In this document: piece after piece, positions 61,477-64,000 of the stretch
How the letters are laid out: every line of letters begins with the position of its first letter
Numbering within the stretch: position 1 is the stretch's first letter
Assembly (NCBI GenBank): GCA_017577615.1
Contig: PKRE01000001.1
Span: 372,001 to 436,000, forward strand
DNA: 64,000 nt
Source: Gammaproteobacteria bacterium
GTDB taxonomy: Bacteria > Pseudomonadota > Gammaproteobacteria > Steroidobacterales > Steroidobacteraceae
Direction: 5' to 3'
Made by a program: the position numbers and the translations under genes
Notes under the pieces: generated by a model
Told to the model about the DNA's origin: nothing
Seen by the model: only the letters and a program-made list of their open reading frames with translations
Database searches by the model: none

Positions 61477-63567
61477 ATGACCACGATCAACGCGGTAACC
61501 GATCTCGTGTTCGATGACGACGTCGCGCTCCTTGTCATCGACTCTCCACCGGTCAACGCGCTTTCACATGCCGTGCGCGAAGGCATCGTCGCAGGAGTGC
61601 GCAGGGCGCTCGACGATCCGCGCGTGAAAGCAATCGTGCTGATCTGCAAAGGCAAGACCTTCATGGCGGGTGCGGACATCACCGAGTTCGGCGCGCCGCT
61701 GAAAGCACCGGACTTCCTTGAGCTCGAGGCCGTGATCGAGAACGCCTCGAAGCCCATTGTCGCGGCCATACACGGCACCGCGCTCGGCGGCGGCCTCGAA
61801 GTGGCGTTGTGCTGTCATTACCGAGTGGCCGTGCCGTCGGCCAAGTGCGGACTGCCGGAAGTTCATCTCGGCTTGATCCCCGGAGCAGGCGGCACGCAAC
61901 GGCTGCCCCGGCTCGTTGGCGTCGAGCAGGCCGCAGAGATGATGCTTTCAGGCGAGCACGTGCCGGCGACCACCCTGCGCGAGCTCGGCGCGATCGACGA
62001 GCTCGTGCCCGAAGATCAATTGCGCGACGCTGCGGTCGAGTTCGCAGGTCGCATCGTTCAAGCGGGTGCGGCGCTCAAGAAGGTGCGAGATCTGGACGAG
62101 AAACTGCACGCTGCACGCGCCGACTCGAGCTTGTTCGCAGCGCTGCGACAGCGAATCGAAAAGAAGACCCGCGGCTTTCGCGCACCGGAATACATCATCC
62201 GCTGTCTCGAAGCGGCGGTAACGCTGCCGTTCGATGAAGCGATGAAGGTGGAACAGAAGCTGTTCGCGGAGTTGCTCCACAGCCCCGAATCTCTTGCGCA
62301 GCGTTACGTGTTCTTCGCCGAGCGCCAGGTTTGGAAGATTCCAGATATCCCCGAGGGCACGCCGACTTTGCCGGTCGAGAAGATCGGTATCGTCGGCGCC
62401 GGCACCATGGGAGGTGGAATCGCGATGTGCTTCGCGAATGCCGGCTTGCCGGTCACGATCGTGGAAGCGAACCAAGAGGCGCTCGACCGCGGATTGACAG
62501 TAGTGCGAAAGAACTATGAGAGCGCCATCAAGCGCGGCCGGTTGTCACCCGAAGAGGTCGCACAGCGCATGGCCCTCATAGAGGGGACACTCGAGCTCGG
62601 CTCGCTGGCAGACGCGGATCTCGTGATCGAAGCCGTGTTCGAGGACATGTCAATCAAGCAGGATGTGTTTCGCAAGCTGGATGCAATCGTCAAGCCGGGC
62701 GCGCTCCTCGCAACGAACACGTCCGCCTTGAACATCGACGAGATCGCGAACGTGACGCGGCGTCCCGAAGCCGTGCTCGGGCTACATTTCTTCTCGCCGG
62801 CGAATGTCATGCGGCTGCTAGAGGTCGTGCGCACGAGGCGCACGTCGAAGAGCGCGATCGCCACCGCAATGCGCCTCGCCAAGCGCATCGGCAAGATTGC
62901 CGTGCTGGTCGGCGTGTGTCCCGGTTTCGTCGGCAATCGCATGCTGTTCGCCCGTCAAGAGCAAGCCAATGCAATGCTGCTCGAAGGGGCGATGCCATGG
63001 GACATCGATCGGGTGCTGTATGAATTCGGCATGCCGATGGGACCGTTCGCGATGGCCGATCTAGCCGGCTTGGACCTGGGCTGGAACAAGGAGACATCCA
63101 AGAGCGCCACGATCCGCGAGGTGCTCTGTGAAATGGACCGACGTGGACAAAAGACCGGAGCCGGGTACTACGACTACGACGAGCACCGCAATGCGCGGCC
63201 CTCGCCGGACACCGAGAAAATCATTCGCGACTTCGTGCGGAAGACCGGTCGCCCCACCCGCACACTTTCCGCACAGGAAATCCTCGAACGTTGTCTGTAT
63301 CCGATGATCAACGAGGGCGCGAAGATACTCGAAGAGCGCATCGTCGTGCGCGCTTCGGACATCGATGTCGTCTGGATCAACGGTTACGGCTGGCCGGCTT
63401 ATCGAGGCGGGCCGATGTACTACGCCGATACGATCGGGCTGCACACCGTCGTGCAAAAGCTCGAAGAGCACGCGCCGAAGCTGGGCAGGGGCTTTTCGAT
63501 TTCCCCCCTCCTGAGGCAGCTCGCCGCCGAGGGCAAGAGAATCCATGAGCTCCGCCTTGAGCAATGA
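61477..63567 (+). CDS. 3-hydroxyacyl-CoA dehydrogenase / enoyl-CoA hydratase (FadJ-type)
   Basis: 696 residues. N-terminal crotonase half (1-200): GKTFMAGADITEFG, HGTALGGGLEVALCCHYRVA and PEVHLGLIPGAGGTQRL with the catalytic Glu pair region. C-terminal NAD-binding dehydrogenase half: IGIVGAGTMGGGIAMCFANAG, NTSALNIDEIANV, GLHFFSPANVMRLLEVV and VCPGFVGNRM, then a C-terminal 3HCDH domain ending ELRLEQ. Catalyses hydration and dehydrogenation in beta-oxidation. A thiolase gene starts 110 nt downstream, forming a fad operon. Confidence 0.93.
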   Translation: MTTINAVTDLVFDDDVALLVIDSPPVNALSHAVREGIVAGVRRALDDPRVKAIVLICKGKTFMAGADITEFGAPLKAPDFLELEAVIENASKPIVAAIHGTALGGGLEVALCCHYRVAVPSAKCGLPEVHLGLIPGAGGTQRLPRLVGVEQAAEMMLSGEHVPATTLRELGAIDELVPEDQLRDAAVEFAGRIVQAGAALKKVRDLDEKLHAARADSSLFAALRQRIEKKTRGFRAPEYIIRCLEAAVTLPFDEAMKVEQKLFAELLHSPESLAQRYVFFAERQVWKIPDIPEGTPTLPVEKIGIVGAGTMGGGIAMCFANAGLPVTIVEANQEALDRGLTVVRKNYESAIKRGRLSPEEVAQRMALIEGTLELGSLADADLVIEAVFEDMSIKQDVFRKLDAIVKPGALLATNTSALNIDEIANVTRRPEAVLGLHFFSPANVMRLLEVVRTRRTSKSAIATAMRLAKRIGKIAVLVGVCPGFVGNRMLFARQEQANAMLLEGAMPWDIDRVLYEFGMPMGPFAMADLAGLDLGWNKETSKSATIREVLCEMDRRGQKTGAGYYDYDEHRNARPSPDTEKIIRDFVRKTGRPTRTLSAQEILERCLYPMINEGAKILEERIVVRASDIDVVWINGYGWPAYRGGPMYYADTIGLHTVVQKLEEHAPKLGRGFSISPLLRQLAAEGKRIHELRLEQ

Positions 63568-63677
63568 GCGCCCGCGAGCGCGTGCTGAGGAATCGCATGC
63601 TGCTGCATGCCAGGCACCTGCATGAATGTCGGCGCCCATTGCACCCACCATAGACAGCCAGACAGCCCAGGTGAGCC

Positions 63678-64000
63678 ATGCGAGAAGCCGTCATCGTTTC
63701 CGTCGCCCGCACACCCATCGGGAAAGCGTACCGCGGCGCATTCAACAACACCCAAGGGCAGGCCCTTTCCGCCCATGCCATCTCGCATGCAGTCGAACGT
63801 GCGCGGCTCGATCCTGCAGAGGTGGAGGACGTCATCCTCGGCTGCGCCTTGCAGCAGGGTTCAACCGGCGGCAACGTGGCCCGGCAAGCGCTGTTGCGTG
63901 CGGGTCTGCCGACCAGCGTTCCCGGGATGACGATCGATCGACAATGCGCCTCGGGATTGATGGCGATCGCGACGGCTGCGAAGCAGATCGTCGCGGACGG
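63678..64000 (+). CDS. Acetyl-CoA acyltransferase (thiolase), N-terminal part
   Basis: The first 107 residues of a thiolase cut by the right edge. MREAVIVSVARTPIGKAYRG opening and the active-site Cys segment DRQCASGLMAIATAAKQI are diagnostic. Cleaves 3-ketoacyl-CoA to acetyl-CoA and a shortened acyl-CoA, the last step of beta-oxidation, following the FadJ-type enzyme. The catalytic His and second Cys lie outside. Confidence 0.93.
   Translation, partial: MREAVIVSVARTPIGKAYRGAFNNTQGQALSAHAISHAVERARLDPAEVEDVILGCALQQGSTGGNVARQALLRAGLPTSVPGMTIDRQCASGLMAIATAAKQIVAD

Overview
The window is a high-GC, densely coded proteobacterial chromosome segment. No rRNA, tRNA, IS element, prophage or CRISPR array is visible. 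Gene content includes a complete zwf-pgl-glk / edd front end of the Entner-Doudoroff route, AlkB alkane hydroxylase, FeSOD, the long-form threonine deaminase with two ACT-like modules, a Lys/Ala-rich histone-H1-like protein, a DksA-like protein and beta-oxidation genes. I infer a free-living aerobic gammaproteobacterium, possibly of the Nevskia/Steroidobacter kind. That placement is a guess from gene content. The one strong alphaproteobacterial signature is a complete PhyR-NepR-EcfG general stress module.

Layout. 1-1650: alpha/beta hydrolase (cut by the edge), small secreted protein, sodB. 1.9-5.6 kb: a probable iron locus with a Fur-box-like site, imelysin-type lipoprotein, di-heme oxidoreductase and outer-membrane barrel protein. 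5.6-9.5 kb: small membrane, Cys-rich, DksA-like, zinc-ribbon and VOC proteins, then alkB. 9.6-15 kb: glk, pgl and zwf on the minus strand, divergent from edd. 15-21.8 kb: glycosyltransferase, AlkA-type glycosylase, DUF502 membrane protein, barrel protein and the AmmeMemoRadiSam S/B/A trio. 21.9-25.2 kb: trehalose synthase-maltokinase fusion. 25.5-26.9 kb: TPR/TonB-C protein.

26.8-41.4 kb: an eleven-gene minus-strand cluster is the most unusual part. In transcription order it encodes a lipoprotein, a Gly/Ser-rich lipoprotein, another lipoprotein, a transmembrane Ser/Thr kinase with a DFE instead of DFG motif, an FHA-like/PEGA/SUMF1 protein, a small membrane-anchored linker protein, a MotA/TolQ/ExbB-type channel protein, an actin/Hsp70-like protein fused to FHA, two VWA proteins whose N-terminal helix resembles the proton-carrying helix of TolR/ExbD, and a lipoprotein. 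Several genes overlap by 4-20 nt. I interpret it as a proton-motive-force-linked envelope machine under phospho-signalling control. I do not recognise it as a named system.

41.8-44.4 kb: a PA0069-type radical SAM protein and an MFS transporter. 44.4-48.6 kb: histidine kinase, EcfG-type sigma factor and NepR anti-sigma on the minus strand, divergent from phyR. EcfG-type promoters (GGAAC-N16/17-CGTT) stand upstream of nepR, of a DUF1328 gene and of a small lipoprotein gene, so a local regulon can be read directly. 49-52 kb: histone-like protein and a second Ser/Thr kinase with TPRs. 52-59.7 kb: ilvA, a class V aminotransferase-like protein with a signal sequence, a small membrane protein, an alpha/beta hydrolase lacking its nucleophile serine, an S9 peptidase and a lipoprotein. 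59.8-64 kb: a TPR lipoprotein, then a FadJ-type multifunctional enzyme and a thiolase cut by the right edge.
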